64,000 nucleotides of DNA. It comes from Nocardia beijingensis NBRC 16342. Lineage in GTDB: Bacteria > Actinomycetota > Actinomycetes > Mycobacteriales > Mycobacteriaceae. Location of the stretch: contig NZ_BDBC01000017.1 in assembly GCF_001612785.1 (NCBI RefSeq), positions 62,001 through 126,000 of the forward strand, given 5' to 3'. The notes under the pieces were generated by a model. That model ran no database searches and was not told where the DNA came from. It was given only the letters and a program-made list of their open reading frames with translations. Position numbers and translations under genes: made by a program. Positions 34,764 through 43,000 of the stretch are shown one piece after another (the first letter of the stretch is position 1; the number at the start of each line of letters is the position of its first letter).

Positions 34764-35579
34764 GTGACATCGGTGCGAACACCGTCGAGAGCGGGCATCC
34801 TGCTGCGGGAATGGCGGCAACGGCGCAGGTTGAGCCAACTCGACTTGGCGCTGGCGGCGGACACCTCGGCGCGGCACCTGTCCTATGTGGAGACCGGCCG
34901 CGCCGCGCCGAGCCGGGCGATGGTGCTGCGGTTGTGCGACACGCTGGAGGTGCCGCTGCGCGAACGCAACACGCTGCTCGTCGCGGCGGGTTTCGCCCCG
35001 GCCTACCGGGAGAGCAGCCTCGACGACGCCCATCTCGCATCGGTGCGCACCGCGCTGGAGACCATGCTCACCGCGCACGAACCGTACCCTGCGGTGGTCA
35101 TCGACCGGCTGTGGAACGTCGTCGTGGGCAACGCGGCGATGAGCGTGCTGATGGACGGCGTCCCCGGGCACGTGCGCGCGCCCCGGCCCAACGTCTACCG
35201 GCTGGTGCTGCATCCGGACGGCCTCTCGGCCCGATTGGCCAACCTCGCCCAGGTGCGCGAATTGTTCCTGGAGCGGCTGGGCAGGCAGGTCAGCGCGAGC
35301 GGGGACGCGGAACTGGCCGCGCTGTACGACGAGGTCTCCGGCTATCCCGATCCACCGGAGGCGGACGCCGCGGCGGCCGAGACCGCCACGCCGGCGGGCC
35401 CGTTCGAGGTGCCGATCCGGATCCGCACCCCGGCGGGTGAGCTGTCGATGTTCAGCACGATGGCCACCTTCGGCGCTCCGGCCGACGTGACGCTGTCGGA
35501 GCTGGCCATCGAATTGTTCTACCCCCTCGACGACTTCACCGCGGCCGCGCTGCGCTGGGCGGCCACGGCGAAGGCGTGA
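34764..35579 (+). CDS. XRE-family regulator with MmyB-like ligand-binding domain
   Basis: 271 residues. N-terminal helix-turn-helix (about residues 10-70): LLREWRQRRRLSQLDLALAADTSARHLSYVETGRAAPSRAMVLRLCDTLEVPLRERN. Then the MmyB-like domain, which binds fatty-acid-like ligands in its known structure: YPAVVIDRLWNVVVGNAAMSVL, HPDGLSARLANLA and the closing LSELAIELFYPLDDFTAAAL. Very common regulator type in Nocardia. GTG start. Ends eight bases before the NRPS stop, convergent, so its control of that locus is not implied by layout. Confidence 0.9.
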   Translation: MTSVRTPSRAGILLREWRQRRRLSQLDLALAADTSARHLSYVETGRAAPSRAMVLRLCDTLEVPLRERNTLLVAAGFAPAYRESSLDDAHLASVRTALETMLTAHEPYPAVVIDRLWNVVVGNAAMSVLMDGVPGHVRAPRPNVYRLVLHPDGLSARLANLAQVRELFLERLGRQVSASGDAELAALYDEVSGYPDPPEADAAAAETATPAGPFEVPIRIRTPAGELSMFSTMATFGAPADVTLSELAIELFYPLDDFTAAALRWAATAKA

Positions 35580-35586
35580 ACGGAGC

Positions 35587-38500
35587 TCAGGCGTCCAGCA
35601 TGGATTCGTCCCACTCGCGATCCAGATCGGGGTCGGCGGCCGAGAGCACCTCGTCCAGCCGCAACCCCAGCTCGCCGATGTTCGGCTCGGTCATCATGTT
35701 CAGGTGATCGCCCGGCACGTCGATCACCGTGAACCGGCGCGCCGCGTACTGCTTCCAGCCGTTGTCGGCGCTGTCGAACATGCTGCCCACGGTCTGATGC
35801 GCCAGATCGACGCCCGGCGGCAGGCCCTCGGTGGCGCGCAACAGCGTGATGTCGCGATCGTACGGCTCCAGCTTGTAGTCCAGCATCGCCGAGTAGTTGG
35901 CGAAGAACACCTCGTAGAGCCGCCGGATCGCCTGCGGCGAACTGTCGGCGGGCAGGATGCCCGACCGCACCGACTCCGCCAGCATCGCCGCGAACAGATC
36001 CTCGGAATTGTGCACGTCGGGCTCGAAATCGACCAGCGCCGAACGGCTTCCCCGCGCGTACCACAGCAGCTCGAGGAAGAACCACCGGATGAGTTTCTCC
36101 TCCGGAATCGGGCTCCGGGTGCGAGCGCGCAGCGCCATCGTGTCCAGCAGCGTCACGCTGGAGACCTCGTGCTCGGGCAGCTGGCGGGCCATTTCCAAGG
36201 CCACGTAGCCGCCGAACGACCAACCCGCCAAGTGATACGGCCCCTTCGGACGCACCCGCCGCACCGCCCGCAGGTACGACTCCGTCATCGCGGGGATGGT
36301 CTTCTCCGGGGCGCTGCCGGGATCAGCGCCCGCGGCCTGCAATCCGTAGATCGGGCGATCCGGGTCCAGGTACCGCGCCAGCGCCAAGTAGCACAGCACG
36401 TTGCCACCGATCGGGTGCACCAGGAACAGCGGCGGCTTGCTGCCGCCGACGCTGATCGGCACCAGCGGGTCGAACGTGCGCCGCACGTCGCCCGAGCGCA
36501 CCAGCGTGGCGATCCCGGCGGCGGTGGGCGCGCCGATGAACGCGTCCAGCGGTACCTCGACGCCCCAGCGGCGCGACAGCGCCATCACCACGCGCATCGC
36601 CCCGATCGAGGTGCCGCCCGCGGCGAAGAAGTCTTCGTCGACGCCGATCGCGCGCAGTCCCGCGTACTCGGCCAGCAGTTCGACCGCCGACCGTTCGTAT
36701 TCGTCGGCGGGCTCCCGCCGCGCCGACACCGTCTCCGTGGCGTCCTCGCCGAAGGCGCGCAGCGTCGCGTCGTCGCGCTTGCCGCTGGGCGTGCGGGGCA
36801 GTTCGCCGAGCCACACGAACCGCGACGGCACCATGTGCGCGGGCAGCATCGTGCGCAGGTCGTGCCGCAGCGCGGCCAGGTCGGTCTGCTCGGGCGACCC
36901 GGCCAGGAACGCGATCAGCGAACCGTCGATGCCGCCGAAACCGCGGGCCACCACGGCGGCCTCGGTGATGCCGGGGAACTTTTCCACCAGGCTCAGGATG
37001 CACAACTCGACCTCGGCGGGCTCCACCCGGAAGCCGCGGATCTTGACCTGGCTGTCGCTGCGTCCGAGGCAGACGATGTCGCCGGAGAACAGTCGGACGC
37101 CGAGGTCGCCGGTGCGGTACCGGATTCCGCCCGCGTGCGTGGCGACGAACCGCTGCGCGGTGAGCGCGGGCCTGCCCTCGTAACCGCGGGCGATGCTGCG
37201 GCCACCGAGATAGATCTCGCCGATGACGCCGTCCGGCACCGGCCGCAGGGCGCTGTCGAGCAGTTCGACGGTGTCGCCGTCGACGGCGCGGCCGATGGGC
37301 GGCAGCGCGGGGAACTCGTCGGCCGGACCCGTCAGCGTGAACTTCGTCGCGACGTGGGATTCGGTGGGGCCGTACTGGTTCTCCAGCACCAGACCGGGCA
37401 CCACCTTGCACAGCGCGCGGATCTCATCGGTGATGCGCAGCTGCTCGCCGGAGGAGATCAGCACCTTCAGCTCGGTCGGGAACATCCGGTGCGCCACGGC
37501 CGCCTCCGCGAACGCCTGCAAGGCGACGTACGGCAGGAAGAGCCGTTCGATGCCCTCCTCCACCACCGTGTGCAGCAGCTGCTCGACATTCGAGCGCAGA
37601 TCGGCCGAACTGACCCGCAGGGTGGACCCCGCCGCGAGGGTCGTGAAGATCTCCTGGAACGACACGTCGAAACTCAACGGCGCCAATTGCAGTGTGCTCA
37701 GCAGGCCGGTCCCGGTGGACGCGCGATTCTGCCAGTCGACGAGGGAGGTCAGGCCGCGATGCGGCATCGCGACACCCTTGGGCTCGCCCGTCGACCCCGA
37801 GGTGAACAGCACGTAGGCCACCGCGTCGGGCGAAACGTAACCGGGCAGCGTCACTTCCGCGTCGGGCGCGGAGTCGTCGAAGAGCGCGGCGGTGTCCAGC
37901 ACCAAGGCGGCCTCGTCGACGATGTCGCGATAGGCGGCGTCGGCGACCACCCGGTGCGGGCGGGCGCGATCGATCATCAGATTGAGCCTGGCGCGCGGGT
38001 AGCTGACATCGAGCGGAACACACGCGGCTCCGATCCTGGTCAGCGCGAGCACCAGCAGCACCAGTTGCGGGCGGCGTCCCATCAGGATGCCGATCCGGTC
38101 GCCCGGCGAGACGCCGAGCCCGACCAGGCGCCGGGCCAGCCGGTCGGAGCGTTCGATCAGCTGGTCGTAGGTGACGGATTCGTCGTCACCGGCCAGGGCG
38201 AGGCGCGAGGGATCGAGCGCGGCGGCTTCGGCCACCAGCGTGCCCACGTCGCGGGCGGTCGCGGGGCCGACGCCGCGGTCGATGGCCGCGTCGGGGTCGG
38301 CGACGATTCCGGCCAGCATGCGCAGCTGCGTGAGGGCCACGGTCTCGCACTGCTCCGCGGTCAGGGTGTGGTCGCCGTCCACCCGCAGCCACATCCGGCC
38401 GTCGCGCGGATCGGTGGCCGCGGTGACCAGCAGTTGGAAGTTGGTCTCCTCGCGGGCCTCGAAGTCGAGCAGGCGCACGCCGTCCAGCACGAGCATGGGC

Positions 38501-41500
38501 TGGAAGACGTGATAGTTGACGAAGTTGAACGCCGTCTCGAAAACCGGCCCGCCGTCGGCGAGGATCGACCGCAACGGGTAGCGGCGGAACGGATACGCCT
38601 CGCGTTCGCGTCGCGCGAGCTGCTCCACCGCCGCGCGCCACGTGGTCGCGGCGCCGTCCAACCGGATCGGCAGCGTGTTCAGGAACAACCCCGCCACTCG
38701 TTCGGCTCCGGCCCGGTCCGGGCGGCCGTGGCTGACCACGCCGGTGGTGACATCCGTGCGGCCGGTGAGCGCCCGCAGCGCCAGGCAGTGCGCGGCCAGA
38801 TACACCGATTTCTCCGGCACCTGGTGGCGCGTGGCGAACGCCGAGACCTGTTCGGCCAGCCTGCGCGGCACCAGCGCCCGCGCTCGCGGCACGCCGGCCA
38901 CCACCGGCTGGTGCGCGCCGAGCGCGGTCAGCGCGGTGGGCTCGGCGCCTTCCAACGCGGTCAGCCAGTACGCGCGGGCCGCGCTGTCGCGGGCCGCGCC
39001 CTGCTCGGCCCGCGCGTACTCGGCGAGCACGGTCGCCGGATGCGGCGTCGCCTCGACCCGGTTCTGGGTCATGCCGAGGTGATGCAGGTAGTCCAGCAGC
39101 AGTTCCAGTACCGAGGTGGCGACGCTCCAGCCGTCCAGGATGGCGTGGTGGAAGCTCAGCACCAGGTCCACCGTGCCGACCGGCTCCTGCGGGCCGGGGC
39201 GGACGAACACGCGGATGGCGAACAGCGCGGGGACCGAGATGTCGTACTGGGCGTGGGCTCGCTCCTGGAGATGGATCTCGATCAGGTCTTCGCCGTCCGC
39301 CTCGTCCATGTCGCCGAGGTCGACGATCTGGAGGTCGTAGGGCGGCGCTGTGTGCACGATCTGCAGCGGAACCGAGTACCTGCTCAGCTCGAACGACGAG
39401 CGCAGCGCGGGTTGACGCCGCACCAGCCGGTCCACCGCGTCCCGGAATCGCGCGGCATCCCAGGGGATTTCGAGCCGATAGCGGAAGACGTCCTTGTAGG
39501 TGACCGAGTCGGCGCGCTCGATGCTGTGATACAGCATGCCCAGTTGCAGGGCGGTGGCCGGGAACGCGTCCTCGGCCTGGTGCAGCGCGGCGCGGTCGAT
39601 CAGCGGCACCGTCTCCAGCGGCGCGGCGACGCGGCCGCGTTCGTCGTGGCGGTCGTCGCGCACGACGCGGGCCAGCTCGGCGATCGTCGGCGCTTGGTAG
39701 AAGGAGTCCACGTCGAAGTAGAGCCCGGCGCGTTCGGCGGCGGTGCGCACGGCCAGCGCGAGGATGGAGTCGCCGCCGTGGGTGAAGAAGTTGTCGTGCA
39801 CCCCGATCGACTCGACGCCGAGGACGGTGCGCCAGACCTGCGCGAGTCCGGCCTCGACGTCGGTGCGCGGCTCGGCGCCGTCGGCCCGCTCGCCGCCGTG
39901 GCCGAGGACGAGCTGCTCGGCCAGCGCGCGCCGGTCCAGCTTCCCGTTGCGAGTCAGCGGGATGCGGTCCACCCGGATCAGCCGGGACGGCACCATGTAG
40001 CGGGGCAACCCGGCCGCGAGCTGCTCGGCGATCTCCTCGCCGGAGACGTCGGCGCCGACGAAGTAGCCGACCAGTTGCACGCCGTGCGCCTCCGAGACCT
40101 CGTCCACCACGGCCGCCGCACGGACCCCGGCGCAGCCGAGCATGGCGTTCTGCACCTCGCCGAGGGTGATCCGGTTGCCCCGGATCTTCACCTGATCGTC
40201 GAAGCGGCCGAGGTACTCGAGGTTGCCGTCGGGCAGCCAGCGCGCCAGGTCACCGGTGCGGTACCGGCGGCGCCCCGGCACCGCGCGATCGTCGACGAAC
40301 GCCGCAGCGGTCAGCTCGGGCCTGCCGCGATAGCCGCGAGCCACGCCGACGCCCGCGATGTTCAGCTCCCCCGGCACGCCGACCGGCACCCGGCGGCCGA
40401 TGTGATCGAGCACGAGCAGGTCGATGTTGTCGATGGGGCGCCCGATCGGCACCACCTCGAGCGGCTCGCCGGCGAGGCAGTCGAAATAGGAGACGTCGAC
40501 GGTGGCCTCGGTCGGGCCGTAGAGATTCACCAGCTGCGGCGCCGCCGCCCCGGCCGCGGCGAAGACCGCGTGGAACCGGCGCACCAGCGCCGGGGGTAGC
40601 GCCTCACCGCTGCAGAAGATCCGCCGCACGCTGCCCAGCCGCGCCACCGTCGCCGGGTCGGCCGCGAGTTCGTCGACGAACGCGGCCAGCATGGAGGGCA
40701 CGAAGTGCAGCACCGTCACGCCGTGCGCGGCGATCGCGTCGGCGATGCGGCGCGGATCGCGCTCCCCGCCCGGTTCCAGCAGCGCCACCCGCGCGCCGGT
40801 GATCGCCCACCAGAACAGCTCCCACACCGACACGTCGAAGGTCACCGGCGTCTTCTGCAGGATCACGTCCGACTCGTGCAGGGGGTAGCGCCGCTGCATC
40901 CAGGTCAGGCGGTTCACCACCGACCGGTGCTCGATCATCACGCCCTTGGGCACGCCCGTCGAACCGGAGGTGTAGATGAGGTAGCCGAGATCCGCTGGGT
41001 GCGAGACGCTTTCGACGCCGCGCGCCGGGGCGGTGTCGGCCACCGTCATCCTCGTGACGCCCAGTTCGTCGAACACCGCCTGATGCCGCGGCCCCGCCAC
41101 GACGAAGCGCGCACCGCAGTCGGCGAGCACGGTCTCGATGCGAGCGGCCGGGAAGTCGGGATCGAGCGGCACGTAGGCGCAACCGGCCCGCAGCGCACCG
41201 AAGATCGCGACGAGCATCTCCGTCGAGCGGGGCAGCACCACCGCTACGCATTCGTTGCCGGTCGCGCCGAGCGCGTGCAGCCTGGCGGCGAAGCCGTCGG
41301 CCAGCGCGGACAATTCGGCGTAGCGCAGCGGCTGCTCCCCTGACCCCGCGACCGGCTCGATCGCGATCCGATCCGGATGCCGTGCGGCCACGTCGGCGAC
41401 CAGCCGGTCGATCGTCGTGTACGGGAACTCTTCGCGCGGACCGGATTCGAACGCGGCGATGGCCGCCTGCTCCCGTCTCGGCATCAGCGGCAGGTCCGCG

Positions 41501-42828
41501 ATCGGCGCCTCCGGCCGGTCCAGCGCCGCGACCAGCAGCGCGCCGACGCCGCGCACGACCGATTCGAACGGGAAATTCTCGTCGAAGACGTCCTTGTCGT
41601 AATAGAGCTGGAGGTTCAGCGAGCCGTCGCGCGCGTGCTCGACGCCGAGGATGTTCAGCGCCTCGAGCACCGTGCCCGGATTGACGATGTCGAGCGTGCC
41701 GAGGATCTTGTCGAGGTGATCCGAGGGCGGCATCTTGATGTAGGAGTACGCCACGTCGAACAGCGGCGGCGCCGTCGGATCACTGCTGAGGGCACGCGCC
41801 AGGTCGCCGTACGGAAAACGCTCGTAGCGCTTGAGTTCCCGGATCTGCGCGGCCACCTCGGTAGCGACCGCGGACAGCGGCTCGGTGGGATCGACCCGGA
41901 TGCGCAGGGGCACCACGTTCGTCCGGTGGCCCGCGGTGCGGAAGGTCTCGGCGCTGTGCCGGTTGAGCATCGGGACGCCGATCACCACCTCCTCGGAGCG
42001 GTGAATGGTGGTCAGGTAGGCGGCCAGCGCCGAAACGGTGAACGCGAAGACGGAGAAGCCGGTGGCTCGAATGCGGTCGAGGAACTCGGGTTCGACGACC
42101 ACGCGCCGACGCCCCCGATCGACGTTCGGGGTGCTCGCACGTCCGGAGAAGAGTGCGGGGACCACTCCTTCGAAGCGGCGCACCAGCGCGTCACGGTCCG
42201 CCGCCCACTGCGGCGAGGACAGATACTCCTCGTGTTCGGCGGCGATCTTGCGGTAGGTCGCCGCACTGCGGTCGGTCTGCTCGGTGAACGGCTCGGGCTC
42301 GGCGAGCTGCTCCAGCGAGAGGTCGCTGCGGCTGTAGTTGTCCACCAGGGCGCTCCACAGCGCGTTCACGCCCCAGCCGTCGATCATCGCGTGGTGCATC
42401 GCCACGTAGAGATGGAAGTGGTCGGGTCCGTCGACCAGCGCGGCGATCCGGAACGGCTGCCGCGGCGGGGACGGCGTCACGTTGGCCCGGTTCACCCAGT
42501 CCCGGCGCGCCGCGGCCGGGTCGGAGGCCCAGCTGAGATCGACCAGCTCCACCTCGGGTAGCTCGTCGGAGACCCACTGCCAGAAACGGCCTTCGGAGAA
42601 CTCGAACCGCAGGCGCAGCGCCTCGTCCGACAGCAGCGCCCTGCGCACCACGGCGCGCAACCGGTCCATGTCGAAGGGCTCGTCCATGAACGCGCAGTAG
42701 GCGTTCCGGGTGACCGGCGCCGGGGCATACCGGTAGGCCACCGACAACACATCGCGCTGGTACGCGCTGACCGGCCAGGCTTCGGGGGGTCTCTCGGAAG
42801 TAGCACTCGGTTCGAATGTCACAGTCAC
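35587..42828 (-). CDS. Dimodular non-ribosomal peptide synthetase (C-A-T-C-A-T-TE)
   Basis: 2413 residues. Approximate domains: C1 15-440 (HHAMIDGW near 143); A1 460-955 (YTSGSTGVPKG near 618); T1 with HGGDSI near 1018; C2 1085-1510 (HHAILDGW near 1226); A2 1520-2000 (FTSGSTGEPKG near 1676); T2 with GGTSIGA near 2066; thioesterase 2130-2413 (GWSFGG near 2201, His in PGDHLNMM). Aligned by eye to PheA, A1 gives the code DVWHFSLVDK, the classic serine code. A2 gives DVQFISQVAK, related to proline-type codes but not a known one. The leading C domain implies an acyl or upstream donor. Release by the TE. No MbtH, PPTase or transporter gene adjoins. A flavin monooxygenase-condensation fusion precedes it on the same strand. 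Confidence 0.95.
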   Translation of the reverse strand: MTVTFEPSATSERPPEAWPVSAYQRDVLSVAYRYAPAPVTRNAYCAFMDEPFDMDRLRAVVRRALLSDEALRLRFEFSEGRFWQWVSDELPEVELVDLSWASDPAAARRDWVNRANVTPSPPRQPFRIAALVDGPDHFHLYVAMHHAMIDGWGVNALWSALVDNYSRSDLSLEQLAEPEPFTEQTDRSAATYRKIAAEHEEYLSSPQWAADRDALVRRFEGVVPALFSGRASTPNVDRGRRRVVVEPEFLDRIRATGFSVFAFTVSALAAYLTTIHRSEEVVIGVPMLNRHSAETFRTAGHRTNVVPLRIRVDPTEPLSAVATEVAAQIRELKRYERFPYGDLARALSSDPTAPPLFDVAYSYIKMPPSDHLDKILGTLDIVNPGTVLEALNILGVEHARDGSLNLQLYYDKDVFDENFPFESVVRGVGALLVAALDRPEAPIADLPLMPRREQAAIAAFESGPREEFPYTTIDRLVADVAARHPDRIAIEPVAGSGEQPLRYAELSALADGFAARLHALGATGNECVAVVLPRSTEMLVAIFGALRAGCAYVPLDPDFPAARIETVLADCGARFVVAGPRHQAVFDELGVTRMTVADTAPARGVESVSHPADLGYLIYTSGSTGVPKGVMIEHRSVVNRLTWMQRRYPLHESDVILQKTPVTFDVSVWELFWWAITGARVALLEPGGERDPRRIADAIAAHGVTVLHFVPSMLAAFVDELAADPATVARLGSVRRIFCSGEALPPALVRRFHAVFAAAGAAAPQLVNLYGPTEATVDVSYFDCLAGEPLEVVPIGRPIDNIDLLVLDHIGRRVPVGVPGELNIAGVGVARGYRGRPELTAAAFVDDRAVPGRRRYRTGDLARWLPDGNLEYLGRFDDQVKIRGNRITLGEVQNAMLGCAGVRAAAVVDEVSEAHGVQLVGYFVGADVSGEEIAEQLAAGLPRYMVPSRLIRVDRIPLTRNGKLDRRALAEQLVLGHGGERADGAEPRTDVEAGLAQVWRTVLGVESIGVHDNFFTHGGDSILALAVRTAAERAGLYFDVDSFYQAPTIAELARVVRDDRHDERGRVAAPLETVPLIDRAALHQAEDAFPATALQLGMLYHSIERADSVTYKDVFRYRLEIPWDAARFRDAVDRLVRRQPALRSSFELSRYSVPLQIVHTAPPYDLQIVDLGDMDEADGEDLIEIHLQERAHAQYDISVPALFAIRVFVRPGPQEPVGTVDLVLSFHHAILDGWSVATSVLELLLDYLHHLGMTQNRVEATPHPATVLAEYARAEQGAARDSAARAYWLTALEGAEPTALTALGAHQPVVAGVPRARALVPRRLAEQVSAFATRHQVPEKSVYLAAHCLALRALTGRTDVTTGVVSHGRPDRAGAERVAGLFLNTLPIRLDGAATTWRAAVEQLARREREAYPFRRYPLRSILADGGPVFETAFNFVNYHVFQPMLVLDGVRLLDFEAREETNFQLLVTAATDPRDGRMWLRVDGDHTLTAEQCETVALTQLRMLAGIVADPDAAIDRGVGPATARDVGTLVAEAAALDPSRLALAGDDESVTYDQLIERSDRLARRLVGLGVSPGDRIGILMGRRPQLVLLVLALTRIGAACVPLDVSYPRARLNLMIDRARPHRVVADAAYRDIVDEAALVLDTAALFDDSAPDAEVTLPGYVSPDAVAYVLFTSGSTGEPKGVAMPHRGLTSLVDWQNRASTGTGLLSTLQLAPLSFDVSFQEIFTTLAAGSTLRVSSADLRSNVEQLLHTVVEEGIERLFLPYVALQAFAEAAVAHRMFPTELKVLISSGEQLRITDEIRALCKVVPGLVLENQYGPTESHVATKFTLTGPADEFPALPPIGRAVDGDTVELLDSALRPVPDGVIGEIYLGGRSIARGYEGRPALTAQRFVATHAGGIRYRTGDLGVRLFSGDIVCLGRSDSQVKIRGFRVEPAEVELCILSLVEKFPGITEAAVVARGFGGIDGSLIAFLAGSPEQTDLAALRHDLRTMLPAHMVPSRFVWLGELPRTPSGKRDDATLRAFGEDATETVSARREPADEYERSAVELLAEYAGLRAIGVDEDFFAAGGTSIGAMRVVMALSRRWGVEVPLDAFIGAPTAAGIATLVRSGDVRRTFDPLVPISVGGSKPPLFLVHPIGGNVLCYLALARYLDPDRPIYGLQAAGADPGSAPEKTIPAMTESYLRAVRRVRPKGPYHLAGWSFGGYVALEMARQLPEHEVSSVTLLDTMALRARTRSPIPEEKLIRWFFLELLWYARGSRSALVDFEPDVHNSEDLFAAMLAESVRSGILPADSSPQAIRRLYEVFFANYSAMLDYKLEPYDRDITLLRATEGLPPGVDLAHQTVGSMFDSADNGWKQYAARRFTVIDVPGDHLNMMTEPNIGELGLRLDEVLSAADPDLDREWDESMLDA

Positions 42829-42940
42829 TCCTATCGCGACAGTCGCGGCACCGGCCGTGCGCGGATCCGCTCGGGCCCACCCTGATCGCTGACACGCAAA
42901 GCTGCTACCACACTTATCCAGTTATCGATATCGCGAATCA

Positions 42941-42963
42941 CGGCATCGGCAGTGCCGATGCCG
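42941..42963. promoter_or_regulatory. Perfect palindrome between monooxygenase fusion and NRPS genes
   Basis: CGGCATCGGC-agt-GCCGATGCCG, a perfect 10-bp inverted repeat in the 172-bp gap upstream of the NRPS. On the transcribed strand it is followed by an AT-rich stretch with GATATCGATAACTGGATAA. It could be an operator for the NRPS promoter or an attenuating hairpin between the two genes. Confidence 0.5.
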
Positions 42964-43000
42964 CGACTCTGCTGTTGTTATCGCGGGGTATGCGGGCCGG

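Noticed and set aside
35704..40599. Very long open frame antisense to the NRPS gene (about 1630 codons)
   Set aside because: It is the shadow of high-GC codon usage on the opposite strand; composition is Arg/Gln/His-rich without domains, whereas the minus strand encodes recognisable NRPS domains.
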